A DNA stretch of 64,000 nt from Paenibacillus phytorum. Lineage in GTDB: Bacteria > Bacillota > Bacilli > Paenibacillales > NBRC-103111. Where the stretch lies: the NCBI RefSeq assembly GCF_013141715.1, contig NZ_WHOA01000263.1:24261-88260 (forward strand). The letters are read 5' to 3'. The notes under the pieces are model-generated. The model had not been told where the DNA came from. It ran no database searches and saw nothing but the letters and a program-made list of their open reading frames with translations. The translations under genes were made by a program, and so were the position numbers. Below, piece after piece: positions 47,874-57,128 of the stretch. Position 1 is the first letter of the stretch. Every line of letters starts with the position of its first letter.

Positions 47874-48722
47874 TTGCTTAAACCAATCAACCGAAGCCGA
47901 GCAAGAATATTCCTTGGTAAAAAGGTGTATCGACTTAAAAGGTATCTTCAGTGGTATATGGATGGTAAGAACTACGCCAAAGCGAAGCAAGCGGAGCCTC
48001 TCCCTTATCTCCTATTTTCACATAAAACGCCACTCCTTAGGCAGCTAAAGGATGTAGATATGTGGCTACAACATAATAAAGTGATTAATCTAAAGATCGC
48101 AGCCAAGCAGTTAAACGGTGTCATTGTGAAGCCAGGAGAAACATTCTCCTATTGGCGGTTAATTGGCAGCACAACACGGCGTAAAGGCTATCAGGACGGC
48201 ATGGTGCTTTTTCATGGGCAGGTGCAGAAGGGGGTTGGAGGTGGGTTATGCCAGCTTTCGAATTTAATCTACTGGATGACACTGCATACACCACTTACCG
48301 TAACGGAAAGGTATCGCCATAGCTATGACGTATTTCCGGATGCGGGAAGAAGTCAGCCTTTTGGAAGCGGAGCAACTTGTTTCTATAATTATTTAGACTT
48401 GCAAATCCTAAATGAGACGACGGAGGAGTTTCAACTCGCTATCCGGGTGACCGATACTCATTTGGTTGGGGAGTGGCGTGCTGTTAGGCCAGCAATGCAT
48501 ACCTATGAAATTTATGAGAACAAGCATTGGATTACGCGCGAATACTGGGGCGGCTATGTTCGCCATAATGAGATACATCGCAGAGTGCTGAACTTGGAAA
48601 GTGAAATTGTTGGTGATGAATGGGTGACTGAGAATCATGCCATAATGATGTATGAACCGCTATTGCCGCAAGGTACGTCATCAACTGAAAATCCAGAAAA
48701 TTTCATTGATAAATTAGGATAG
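47874..48722 (+). CDS. VanW family protein
   Basis: The start is TTG 47874, with AAGGAGG 7 bp upstream. The 282-residue protein begins LLKPINRSRARIFLGKKVYR. The VanW domain includes INLKIAAKQLNGVIVKPGET, FSYWRLIGSTTRRKGYQDGM, KGVGGGLCQLSNLIYWMTLH and ERYRHSYDVFPDAGR, all typical. VanW proteins occur in vancomycin B-type clusters and widely in sporeformers with no resistance role; the function is unknown. No vanHAX or sensor genes are nearby, so this is not evidence of resistance. Confidence 0.9.
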   Translation: MLKPINRSRARIFLGKKVYRLKRYLQWYMDGKNYAKAKQAEPLPYLLFSHKTPLLRQLKDVDMWLQHNKVINLKIAAKQLNGVIVKPGETFSYWRLIGSTTRRKGYQDGMVLFHGQVQKGVGGGLCQLSNLIYWMTLHTPLTVTERYRHSYDVFPDAGRSQPFGSGATCFYNYLDLQILNETTEEFQLAIRVTDTHLVGEWRAVRPAMHTYEIYENKHWITREYWGGYVRHNEIHRRVLNLESEIVGDEWVTENHAIMMYEPLLPQGTSSTENPENFIDKLG

Positions 48723-48746
48723 TGCAACTTGTATTAATTTGCTATT

Positions 48747-48786
48747 TGAAGCTGTTTGGATGATATATCCAGATGGCTTCTTTGCT
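48747..48786 (+). terminator. Terminator after vanW
   Basis: GAAGCTGTTTGGAT pairs with ATCCAGATGGCTTC, followed by TTTGCTTTTG. Confidence 0.75.
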
Positions 48787-48872
48787 TTTGTTTACATGAC
48801 GTTGGTTTCCGAATAATTTTGCCTATATATGGGAAACTATTGGGTACATGATATTAGAATGGTGGTGCAGGG

Positions 48873-50408
48873 ATGGGGACGATCCGTAGATGGTTAAATG
48901 GCATAAAATCAGCTCCAATCAAGAAATCATCTGATCATCTTAATCACCCGATTTCAGGGACCCTCGAAAATAACCTAATTACCCTACAAGCCTTATTTAG
49001 TCATGCCCCGGATCTTGTTACTCGTCAGTTTCAATTAAGAACAGGGGACAATGCTGTACTTGTTTATTTGGAAGGACTTATTGATAAATCAGCGATCAAT
49101 AATAACATTTTAACACCGCTTATTTATGAAATCGAATCGGTTAACGATATTTGGAGCTCTTCCATCACGATAGCAAAAACAGAAATTGTAACCTTATGGT
49201 CAGATATTGAACAATCGATTTTCCAAGGCAAAAGCATCCTACTCATTGATGGGCAGACGCGTTCGCTTGCTTTACATACGCAAGGCTGGCCTCAAAGAGC
49301 GATTAAAGAGCCGCAAATCGAATCGACGTTAAAGGGGTCGCATCAAGGGTTTGTAGAGACATCGGGGCAGAACATTGCCCTTATCAGGCGCTATCTTCCT
49401 AATCGCGAACTGAAAATAAAAGAATATTTCGTCGGATCTCGGGGAAATACGAGAGTTTCTGTGATGTATCTCGAAGATGTTGTACAACCTGATTTCGTGA
49501 AAGAAATGGAGGACCGTCTGCTGCAAATTGATGTGGATGCCATTCTAAATACGGGAGAATTAGCGGAATTTATAGAAGATCATCCGATAAGTCTTTTTCC
49601 ACAATTAATCATGACGGAACGTCCGGATTCTGCTGCAGCTCATATTTTGCAAGGAAGAATAGTCGTCATTGTCGACCATTCACCCAGTGTGATCATTGCT
49701 CCTGTAACCTTTTCGGCATTCTTTCAAAGTGTCGATGATTACAGCAATCGTTGGATCATTGCTACTTTTCTACGTTTATTACGTTTTCTAGCCTTAATTA
49801 CGACGATCTCTTTATCGGCTGTCTACATATCCATTGTTTCGTTTCATTATGAAGTACTACCTTTGGATTTATTGATATCGATTGGGGAATCCAGAGCAAA
49901 GGTACCTTTTCCTCCGATTGTAGAGGCGTTTCTCATGGAGCTAGCCCTAGAGATGTTAAGGGAAGCAGGTTTGCGTCTTCCAGGCCCTATTGGACAAACA
50001 ATTGGAGTCGTAGGGGGTATTGTCATCGGTCAGGCGGCGGTTCAAGCGGGAATTGTAAGTAATATAATGGTGATTATCGTTGCTATCACAGCTATTTCCT
50101 CTTTTATTATCCCTGATTACGACATGTCATCTTCGCTGCGATTGCTCCGTTTTCCCATGATGATTATGGCCTCTTTGTTCGGTATGGTAGGCATTGTGAT
50201 AGGGCTGATGATTATTGGGGCTCACCTTATTTCAATGGAATCTTTTGGGGTTTCCTATGGAAGTCCAGTTGCTCCCATCCGACTGTCTGATTGGAAAGAC
50301 GTATGGATTCGGGTCCCCATGTGGAAAATGAAAAAACGTCCGGTCTCGGCTGATCCAACTCAACTACAAAGACAGGGAGCAAACAGAGAAGGTGAAGATC
50401 AACCATGA
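48873..50408 (+). CDS. GerAA-type germinant receptor subunit (second operon)
   Basis: The 511-residue protein shares the layout of the 38736-40262 product: ALFSHAPDLVTRQFQLRTGD, GWPQRAIKEPQIESTLKGSH with QGFVETSGQNIALIRRYLPN. The C-terminal membrane half has KVPFPPIVEAFLMELALEML and LREAGLRLPGPIGQTIGVVG. It is the first gene of a five-gene operon in which each stop overlaps the next ATG by four bases. A weak sigma-G-like sequence (GAATA, 18 bp, AAACTAT) lies near 48813-48842. Confidence 0.95.
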   Translation: MGTIRRWLNGIKSAPIKKSSDHLNHPISGTLENNLITLQALFSHAPDLVTRQFQLRTGDNAVLVYLEGLIDKSAINNNILTPLIYEIESVNDIWSSSITIAKTEIVTLWSDIEQSIFQGKSILLIDGQTRSLALHTQGWPQRAIKEPQIESTLKGSHQGFVETSGQNIALIRRYLPNRELKIKEYFVGSRGNTRVSVMYLEDVVQPDFVKEMEDRLLQIDVDAILNTGELAEFIEDHPISLFPQLIMTERPDSAAAHILQGRIVVIVDHSPSVIIAPVTFSAFFQSVDDYSNRWIIATFLRLLRFLALITTISLSAVYISIVSFHYEVLPLDLLISIGESRAKVPFPPIVEAFLMELALEMLREAGLRLPGPIGQTIGVVGGIVIGQAAVQAGIVSNIMVIIVAITAISSFIIPDYDMSSSLRLLRFPMMIMASLFGMVGIVIGLMIIGAHLISMESFGVSYGSPVAPIRLSDWKDVWIRVPMWKMKKRPVSADPTQLQRQGANREGEDQP

Positions 50409-51505
50409 ATAAATATTCGTTTAATCAAATTTCTTTGAAACAATACATCTTTATTATATTTGAAGCGCAAGTCGGGATCGGTGTCTTATCCCTTCCCCGC
50501 GATTTAGCGAAAACTGCCGGTAAGGATGGATGGATATCCATTTTATTAGGTTGGATATTGTCTATGCTGTTAAGCTTAATCATCATTCGGATTATGGAGA
50601 AAAACCCCGAATATACGTTAATCGAACTTTTATCTAAATACTTTGGCAAGTGGGTGGGTAAAAGTTTATCTGTTCTTTGGGTTCTGTATGCGACATTAGC
50701 AGCAAGTGTGGTCATGTTTTCAACGATCCATATCATAAAGGTATGGATCATACTGGATATTCGTGACTTTATCTTGATGATCCTGTTTGTCATTCCCATC
50801 TATATGATTACGAAGCATGGAATAAGGGTGATCGGAATCTTTGCTGAGTTAGTTTTTCTAGTCTCTTTGTGGATGCCTTTCTTGTTGTTTTATACATTCA
50901 AAGATACCCATTGGCTTTTCCTTCTTCCAATCGGTAAAGAAGGATTGCTTCCCATTCTGTCTACCGCAAAATCAACGATCCTTTCTTTCCTTGGATTTGA
51001 ACTGGCTTTCATTCTATATCCGTTTCTAAAGGACAAAAAATCCGCGACCAAGGGAATTGTAATTGCAAACTCCTTATCCATGTTTGTATTTTTAATGGTG
51101 ACAGTTATCAGTTTTGTTAGGTTTTCTCAAGATCAAATTAAAGACTACGCTTATCCCACGCTCAACTTATTGAAGCTCATCCGATTGCCGTTTTTAGAAC
51201 GGTTGGAGATCACTTTTCTTTCCTTTTATTTGTTTATGCTATTTATGACGATCATTCCCTACCTCTACACAGCTGTGTTGGGAGCAAGTCAATTATGCGG
51301 CAAGCAGGATCATCGAAATGTTTTACGAGTACTCGTGTCCCTATGGATTTTAGTGTCTTTCTTTTTCCACCCTTCTTCTTCCCAAATCATTCAAATGGGC
51401 AAATCGTGGGGGATGGCAGGTACCTATTTCGCTTTTGTGTTCCCCATTTTCCTATGGATCTACGGATGGCTGTTTCATCTCACTAGAAAGGAACAGAAAC
51501 AATGA
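50405..51505 (+). CDS. GerAB-type permease subunit (copy 1)
   Basis: The 366-residue membrane protein (about ten helices) starts MNKYSFNQISLKQYIFIIFE, then AQVGIGVLSLPRDLAKTAGK, the classic GerAB start. It overlaps the A gene by 4 bp (ATGA) and the C gene by 4 bp. A second, same-length copy at 52617-53717 has long identical stretches, for example the N-terminus, EKNPEYTL and FLGFELAFILYPFLKDKKSA. The pair therefore arose by recent tandem duplication. Confidence 0.93.
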   Translation: MNKYSFNQISLKQYIFIIFEAQVGIGVLSLPRDLAKTAGKDGWISILLGWILSMLLSLIIIRIMEKNPEYTLIELLSKYFGKWVGKSLSVLWVLYATLAASVVMFSTIHIIKVWIILDIRDFILMILFVIPIYMITKHGIRVIGIFAELVFLVSLWMPFLLFYTFKDTHWLFLLPIGKEGLLPILSTAKSTILSFLGFELAFILYPFLKDKKSATKGIVIANSLSMFVFLMVTVISFVRFSQDQIKDYAYPTLNLLKLIRLPFLERLEITFLSFYLFMLFMTIIPYLYTAVLGASQLCGKQDHRNVLRVLVSLWILVSFFFHPSSSQIIQMGKSWGMAGTYFAFVFPIFLWIYGWLFHLTRKEQKQ

Positions 51506-52620
51506 AGAAATGGAAGAGCATTTTCTTAACATGGGCAGCTTTATTATGGTTAACCGGGTGCGGCAGAGCCGTTTATATAGAGAATCAACGGTTTCTTCTT
51601 ATTCAGGGTATGGATTTTGATGAAGAAAAGAAGGTGGTCGTCTACACTTCAAGTCCTGTCTTCAGTAACGTAGCTAAGGATAGATATAAAATTACAAGCA
51701 CAACTGCGGATACGATGCGTGAATCGAGGAAAAAACTCGAGTCGAAACTAAGCGGCAATATTGCAGCTGGAAAATTGCAAAGTATTCTTATAGGAAAAAA
51801 AATGCTGCAGCAAACAAATGTATTACCCTACTTGGATGTCTTCTATCGCGATCCCAAAAATGAAATTAATGCAAATGTGATTGTGCTTGATGGGTCTGTG
51901 AAAGAGGTGATGCATACGAATATGAGTGATAAAGGCCGAATAGCTGTTGCGATCCAACAATTGATAGAAAGCACATATAAAAGCAGAATTTCAGTGCTAA
52001 CTACACTGCTGAAATTCCATCAACAAATGACGGATAATGCAATAACGCCTTGCATAACTGAAATGAGAGTAGAGAAGAATGATCTCGTTATTTCAGGGAC
52101 TACTCTATTACATAAGGATGGTACCTATGCTGCCTCTTTCAATAAACAAGAAAGTTCTCTACTGATATTATTGCAGCGCAATACGGACAAACCCATACCG
52201 TTAACGTTTCACCTTTCTCCTAAGATGTTTCATACGGATGAAGAAATGTCTTATGTGAGTTTCAATATGAATAAGGTAAAGGTTAATTTCAAGACAAAGT
52301 TCGAAGGAAACCATCTTACCATCGATATCCAGATGAAGGTTCCGATCGATTTAACGGAACGTATGTTTACCTTAGACATGGAGAAACAGAGCAAACTGTT
52401 GGAACAAGCGATTGAACAAGAACTTGAAAAAGAGTGCCAGGATTTAATTAAGAAAGCTCAAAAGAATCAAGTAGACCCCTTTGGTTTTGGGATTTATGTG
52501 CGGGCACACGATTATAAAAACTGGAAGAAGGTAGAGGATAACTGGGGAAAAGCTCTATCTGAAGCAACAGTAAATGTTTCACCTAAAGTTGCCATCAAAA
52601 GTATCGGAGTTTCCGAATGA
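51502..52620 (+). CDS. GerAC-type lipoprotein (copy 1)
   Basis: The 372-residue protein has a lipoprotein signal ending LLWLTGCGRAVYIENQ. It continues QGMDFDEEKKVVVYTSSPVF and has the GerAC domain end KKVEDNWGKALSEATVNVSP with KVAIKSIGVSE. It overlaps both B genes by 4 bp. Its duplicate at 53714-54832 is also 372 residues and ends with nearly the same sequence (KVIIKSIGVSE). Confidence 0.93.
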   Translation: MKKWKSIFLTWAALLWLTGCGRAVYIENQRFLLIQGMDFDEEKKVVVYTSSPVFSNVAKDRYKITSTTADTMRESRKKLESKLSGNIAAGKLQSILIGKKMLQQTNVLPYLDVFYRDPKNEINANVIVLDGSVKEVMHTNMSDKGRIAVAIQQLIESTYKSRISVLTTLLKFHQQMTDNAITPCITEMRVEKNDLVISGTTLLHKDGTYAASFNKQESSLLILLQRNTDKPIPLTFHLSPKMFHTDEEMSYVSFNMNKVKVNFKTKFEGNHLTIDIQMKVPIDLTERMFTLDMEKQSKLLEQAIEQELEKECQDLIKKAQKNQVDPFGFGIYVRAHDYKNWKKVEDNWGKALSEATVNVSPKVAIKSIGVSE

Positions 52621-53717
52621 ACAAATATTCGATGAATCAAATCTCCTTGAAACAATACATCTTTATTATTTGTGAAACCCAAGTTGGGATCGGTGTCCTA
52701 TCCCTGCCTCGCGATTTAGCTAAAACAGCTGGTACCGACGGATGGATATCCATTTTTTTGGGTTGGATTGTGTCTATACTGCTAAGCTTAGTCATCATTA
52801 GAGTTATGGAGAAAAATCCCGAGTATACGTTATTCGAACTTTTAACTAAATACTTTGGTAAGTGGGTGGGTAAAGGGTTAACGGTAGCATGGATACTGTT
52901 TGCGGCATATTCAGCAATTACAGTCATGCTTGCAACGATTCATATCTTAAAGATATGGATCGTTCCGGATATACGGAACTTCATCTTAATGATCCTGTTT
53001 ATCGTTCCCATCTATATGATTACCAAGCAGGGAATAAGGGTGATCGGACTCTTTGCTGAGTTTGTTTTTATGATCACTTTGTGGATGCCTTTCTTGTTGT
53101 TATTAACACTAAAGGATGTAGAGTGGATGTACCTTCTTCCGATTGGAAAAGGAGGATTGTTTCCCATTCTTTCTAATGTAAAATCAACCGTATTTTCTTT
53201 CCTTGGATTTGAATTGGCTTTCATTCTTTATCCTTTTCTAAAGGACAAGAAATCAGCATCCAAGGGGATTGTTATTGCAAATTCCTTATCGATGATGATC
53301 TACTTAACTACTACTGTCATCTGTTTTGTTAAATTCTCTCCAGTTGAGGTCATAGATTACGTTTATCCCACGCTCAACTTATTGAAAGTTATCCGATTGC
53401 CTTTTTTGGAACGGCTGGAGATTATTGGCCTATCCTTTTATTTGTTTATCATATTTATGACGATTATTCCTTACCTCTATATGGCTGTACTAGGAACAAG
53501 TCAATTATTTGGCAAGCAGGATCATCGAAATGTATTACGAATAAATATGATCCTATGGATCGTAATGTCTTTCTTTTTTATCCCTACTTCTTCTCAAATA
53601 ATTATAATGGGCGAATCACAGGGGACTATAGGTTTATGCTTCGCTCTTGTGTTCCCCATTTTCCTTTGGATTTACGGATGGTTTTTTCATCGCAGAAGAA
53701 AGGAACATCGACAATGA
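52617..53717 (+). CDS. GerAB-type permease subunit (copy 2)
   Basis: This 366-residue product matches copy 1 over its full length without gaps that I can see. Differences cluster in some membrane segments: residues ~95-105 (LFAAYSAITVMLATIHILKI here, against LYATLAASVVMFSTIHIIKV) and ~215-235. GerB subunits hold the germinant pocket, so these differences could change ligand preference. It overlaps the preceding C gene and the following C gene by 4 bp each. Confidence 0.93.
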   Translation: MNKYSMNQISLKQYIFIICETQVGIGVLSLPRDLAKTAGTDGWISIFLGWIVSILLSLVIIRVMEKNPEYTLFELLTKYFGKWVGKGLTVAWILFAAYSAITVMLATIHILKIWIVPDIRNFILMILFIVPIYMITKQGIRVIGLFAEFVFMITLWMPFLLLLTLKDVEWMYLLPIGKGGLFPILSNVKSTVFSFLGFELAFILYPFLKDKKSASKGIVIANSLSMMIYLTTTVICFVKFSPVEVIDYVYPTLNLLKVIRLPFLERLEIIGLSFYLFIIFMTIIPYLYMAVLGTSQLFGKQDHRNVLRINMILWIVMSFFFIPTSSQIIIMGESQGTIGLCFALVFPIFLWIYGWFFHRRRKEHRQ

Positions 53718-54832
53718 AGAAATTCAATTACATTTTTCTAACATTGGCAATTTTATTGTTTGTACCTGGGTGCGGTAAAGCCATTTATTTAGAGAATCAA
53801 CAATTTGTTCTTACAGAGGGCATAGATTTTGATGAGAATAATAAGCTAATCGTATACACGTCAACTCCTGTCTTCAACAAAGAAGCCACAGATAGATATA
53901 AGATCACATCAACAAGTGCTAAAACGATGCGCAAATCAAAAGGGGAAATTAATAGTAAGACGAGCGGCAACCTTGCTTACGGAAAATCGCAAAATGTTCT
54001 TATAGGAAAAAAACTGCTGCAGCAAAGAAACGCATTTCCCTATTTGGATGTTCTCTTCCGCGATTCCCGAAATGAGATTAATGCGAATGTGATTGTGGTT
54101 GACGGGACCATTAAAGATGTGATGTTTACGAACATGAGTGATAAAGGCATAGTCCCCAATGTGATTAAACAACAGCTAGAAAGCGCATATAAGAGCAGGA
54201 TTACCGTACAAACTTCACTACAGCAATTTCATCAACAAATGAAGGATAAAGGAATGACGCCTGCTTTAACTGAAATGAAAGTAGAGAAAAATGACCTCGT
54301 TATTTCAGGTACTGTTCTTTTACATAAAGACGGCACCTATGCGACTTCTTTAAATCATCAAGAAAGTTCTCTGCTCCTATTATTACAGCGCAATGTGAAT
54401 AACCCTTTACCCTTAACGTTTCACTTACCTCCTGAAATGTTCCATACGGATGAAAAGTTGTCCTATGTGAGTTTCAATATAAAAAAGGCAAATCCAAAGA
54501 TTAAAGCGAATTTCGAAGGCGGCGATCTTACAATCGATATTAAGATGAAGGTTCAGATCGATTTGACGGAGCGCACGTTTGACCTCAACTTAGATGAGAA
54601 GAAAAAACAGTTAGAACAAGTCATTGAAAAAGAGTTGAAAAAAGAATGCGAGGCATTAATCAAGAAAGCTCAAAAATATCAAGTAGATCCTTTTCAGTTT
54701 GGTGTCCATGTACGCGCATATCAGAATAAAGACTGGAAGAAGGTAGAGGATAACTGGGGAAAAGCGCTATCTGAAGCAACAGTAAATGTTTCACCGAAAG
54801 TCATCATTAAAAGTATTGGGGTTTCTGAATAG
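53714..54832 (+). CDS. GerAC-type lipoprotein (copy 2)
   Basis: Start ATG 53714 is chosen from the 4-bp overlap with the upstream stop; the frame is open 53 codons further up but inside the B' gene. The 372-residue protein has a lipobox FVPGCGKAIYLENQQF and the same domain order as copy 1. It is more diverged from copy 1 than the B genes are from each other, yet of equal length. It is the last gene of the operon. Confidence 0.93.
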   Translation: MKKFNYIFLTLAILLFVPGCGKAIYLENQQFVLTEGIDFDENNKLIVYTSTPVFNKEATDRYKITSTSAKTMRKSKGEINSKTSGNLAYGKSQNVLIGKKLLQQRNAFPYLDVLFRDSRNEINANVIVVDGTIKDVMFTNMSDKGIVPNVIKQQLESAYKSRITVQTSLQQFHQQMKDKGMTPALTEMKVEKNDLVISGTVLLHKDGTYATSLNHQESSLLLLLQRNVNNPLPLTFHLPPEMFHTDEKLSYVSFNIKKANPKIKANFEGGDLTIDIKMKVQIDLTERTFDLNLDEKKKQLEQVIEKELKKECEALIKKAQKYQVDPFQFGVHVRAYQNKDWKKVEDNWGKALSEATVNVSPKVIIKSIGVSE

Positions 54833-54974
54833 TCGTTGAGAATTGTTGATAGGTGATACCTATAAATGCGATAGCTTTTATATCTAAAGAAGAGGGGCTA
54901 CTTATGATACAATGTTAGCAGTATATAACGATAGTAAATGCTTTCAATAGCAGGTTTACTAATCTAAGGAGTGA

Positions 54975-56063
54975 ATGGCAGTCATGGCAGATGTGAAGAA
55001 AATCGCTGTAATCGCTGGAGACGGAATTGGTCCAGAAGTCGTTGCAGAAGCGGAAAAAGTATTGAAACGTACCGAAGAATTATTCGGTTATCAATTTGAA
55101 ACAGAGCACGCCTTATTCGGCGGGATTGCGATTGATGAGAAAGGAACGCCGCTTCCAGAAGAAACGTTGAAAGTTTGCCAATCGGCAGACGCTGTACTTC
55201 TAGGAGCTGTTGGCGGACCGAAATGGGATAACAACTCCAAAGAGCTTCGTCCTGAAACGGGCCTGCTCGGTATTCGTAAAGCGCTTGGATTGTTCTCGAA
55301 CATTCGTCCAGCTTTCATCTTTGACTGCTTGAAAGAAGCTTCCACGTTGAAGCCTGAAGTGCTCGAAGGAACAGATTTGATCGTTGTTCGTGAATTGACT
55401 GGCGGGATCTACTTCGGTGAGAAATTCCGTCGTGAAACAGCGAATGGTCAAGAAGCTGTCGATACTTGTGCTTATAATGTTACTGAAATCGAGCGTATTG
55501 CTCGCCAAGCGTTTGAAATCGCACAGACGCGTCGCAAGAAGCTTGCTTCTGTAGACAAAGCGAACGTTCTTGAAACTTCCCGTCTATGGCGCGAAACCGT
55601 GAATCGCATTGCTGTTGATTATCCAGATGTTGAGCTAGAGCACGTGCTCGTTGATAACTGTGCGATGCAATTGCTGCGCCGCCCATCCAGCTTCGACGTC
55701 ATCGTGACTGAAAACATGTTCGGCGACATTCTGAGTGATGAAGCAGCCATGCTGACAGGTTCCATCGGTATGTTGGCATCCGCTTCTCTTGGCGAAGGCA
55801 GCTTCGGCTTGTACGAGCCGGTACATGGCTCCGCTCCGGATATTGCTGGTCAAGGCATCTCCAACCCAATCGCAACCATTCTTTCGGTAGCGTTGATGTT
55901 CCGTTTGACATTCGGTTATCACGAAGCTGCAGATTCCATCGAACGTGCAGTGAAAGAAGTGCTGGATGCGGGTCACCGTACAGGCGACATCGCGGTTGAT
56001 AAGAGCACAGCAATCGGTACCCTTGCAATGGGCCAACTGATCGTAGACGCTATGCGTAAATAA
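54975..56063 (+). CDS. leuB: 3-isopropylmalate dehydrogenase
   Basis: The 362-residue enzyme shows KKIAVIAGDGIGPEVVAEAE, LLGAVGGPKWD, VVRELTGGIYFGE, the catalytic Tyr in DTCAYNVTEIERIAR and the metal site ENMFGDILSDEAAML. The C-terminal region EPVHGSAPDIAGQGISNPIA binds NAD. It oxidises 3-isopropylmalate in leucine synthesis. ATG 54975 or ATG 54984 could start it. In most relatives leuB follows leuA directly; here the 9 kb with the aminotransferase, VanW and ger operon lies between. leuC and leuD are not in the window. Confidence 0.97.
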   Translation: MAVMADVKKIAVIAGDGIGPEVVAEAEKVLKRTEELFGYQFETEHALFGGIAIDEKGTPLPEETLKVCQSADAVLLGAVGGPKWDNNSKELRPETGLLGIRKALGLFSNIRPAFIFDCLKEASTLKPEVLEGTDLIVVRELTGGIYFGEKFRRETANGQEAVDTCAYNVTEIERIARQAFEIAQTRRKKLASVDKANVLETSRLWRETVNRIAVDYPDVELEHVLVDNCAMQLLRRPSSFDVIVTENMFGDILSDEAAMLTGSIGMLASASLGEGSFGLYEPVHGSAPDIAGQGISNPIATILSVALMFRLTFGYHEAADSIERAVKEVLDAGHRTGDIAVDKSTAIGTLAMGQLIVDAMRK

Positions 56064-56064
56064 T

Positions 56065-56116
56065 AAAAAGCTTGCCCAACGAGGCCGTAGAGGCTTCGGA
56101 GGGCGAGCTTTTTTTT
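56065..56116. terminator. Terminator after leuB
   Basis: AAAAAGCTTGCCC (56065-56077) pairs with GGGCGAGCTTTTT (56101-56113), T9 tract. Confidence 0.9.
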
Positions 56117-56145
56117 TCAGCTCGGCCTCTGTACATTGCGAGAGT

Positions 56146-56949
56146 CTAGTTGGCAGCTTGTTTTCTTGTTAAGCTTGCTTCAAACATATCGATGATAGAT
56201 AGGAATCTTTCAGCCTCACGAAACACATGGTCAGCAAGTAAGGGATGAATGATGCTTTTTATACGACAAGCTTCGATCAAGTCCCTTGCTGTTTTTTTGA
56301 AATCTCGCAGAGAAACAACAGAAACCCGATTCTGATCAAGGAATTGGTCGAGTAGCGGCTCCGTTTGGGACCCAGGACGCATGCCGCTTAAATCAAGGGC
56401 TTGAAAGAGCAGTTGGTCGAAATCTTGGCTAAAGTGGCGAGCTTGCTCTACGAGTTGTCGTTCGGACGGATCAAGGAGATGTCCGATGAACTTCGCATGG
56501 TCAGCCATTATTCTCAAAAAGAAAATATTTTCATCAATGATGGCATCAGGCAGCGGTTCTAATCGACCAGTATTCAATTCCTCTAGTCGATTTCTAAAAT
56601 AATTGGCCTCTCTGCTGGTATGATCAACTAATAAAGGGAAATTGTTACCACCTGGAAGTTTACATTGGATGATGAGACCTAAAACTCTTCTTTTAAAAGC
56701 CCAAATATGGGTTGCGGCAAAATGGGCTTCCATGTTAAAGCGTTTGATTTGCTCAGGATCAGTTGACTCCGTGAATGCATGGGATTTGCCTTCTATTTGT
56801 TCAAAAGTATGATAAAAATGATCGGCTTCTTGAATTAATTGCGTATCCTCACACCGAAATCCCAGCTTCAGAAATAAAGAATGCTCTTTCATAATACGTG
56901 ACCAGAATCGTATCTCATCCAATGAACGACTAACGAACTCATTTGACAA
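56146..56949 (-). CDS. DUF2935 family protein
   Basis: TTG 56949 is my preferred start (GAGGAGA about 9 bp upstream); TTG 56967 overlaps that RBS. The all-helical protein has two similar halves, each with an E-x-x-F-W/F and H pattern. The first is SLDEIRFWSRIMKEHSLFLK and EAHFAATHIWAFKRRVLGLI. The second is IIDENIFFLRIMADHAKFIG and HPLLADHVFREAERFL. This matches DUF2935, a duplicated four-helix bundle with conserved Glu/His that could bind metal. No function is known. It is a single gene between terminators. Confidence 0.85.
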   Translation of the reverse strand: MSNEFVSRSLDEIRFWSRIMKEHSLFLKLGFRCEDTQLIQEADHFYHTFEQIEGKSHAFTESTDPEQIKRFNMEAHFAATHIWAFKRRVLGLIIQCKLPGGNNFPLLVDHTSREANYFRNRLEELNTGRLEPLPDAIIDENIFFLRIMADHAKFIGHLLDPSERQLVEQARHFSQDFDQLLFQALDLSGMRPGSQTEPLLDQFLDQNRVSVVSLRDFKKTARDLIEACRIKSIIHPLLADHVFREAERFLSIIDMFEASLTRKQAAN

Positions 56950-57069
56950 TTCCGACACTCTCCTCAAGAAGTAGTCTGATACCCTATGTATAATCTTCGT
57001 GGGAGGAGCTTATGCAGATGTCGTGAAAATAGGACAACGAGTGACTGCGATTGATTTGAGTAGTAAAAA

Positions 57070-57112
57070 AAAACAAGGAGCAGCTCGCCGTAGCAAACTA
57101 CTCCTTGTTCTT
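57070..57112 (-). terminator. Terminator of the gdh-malic enzyme operon
   Basis: AACAAGGAG (57072-57080) and CTCCTTGTT (57101-57109); on the minus strand a T9 tract follows. Confidence 0.85.
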
Positions 57113-57128
57113 GTCGGGTTATTTCCCA

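Noticed and set aside
47874..48722. VanW as a sign of vancomycin resistance
   Set aside because: No vanHAX, vanY or vanRS genes nearby, and VanW domains are widespread in sporeformers without resistance.
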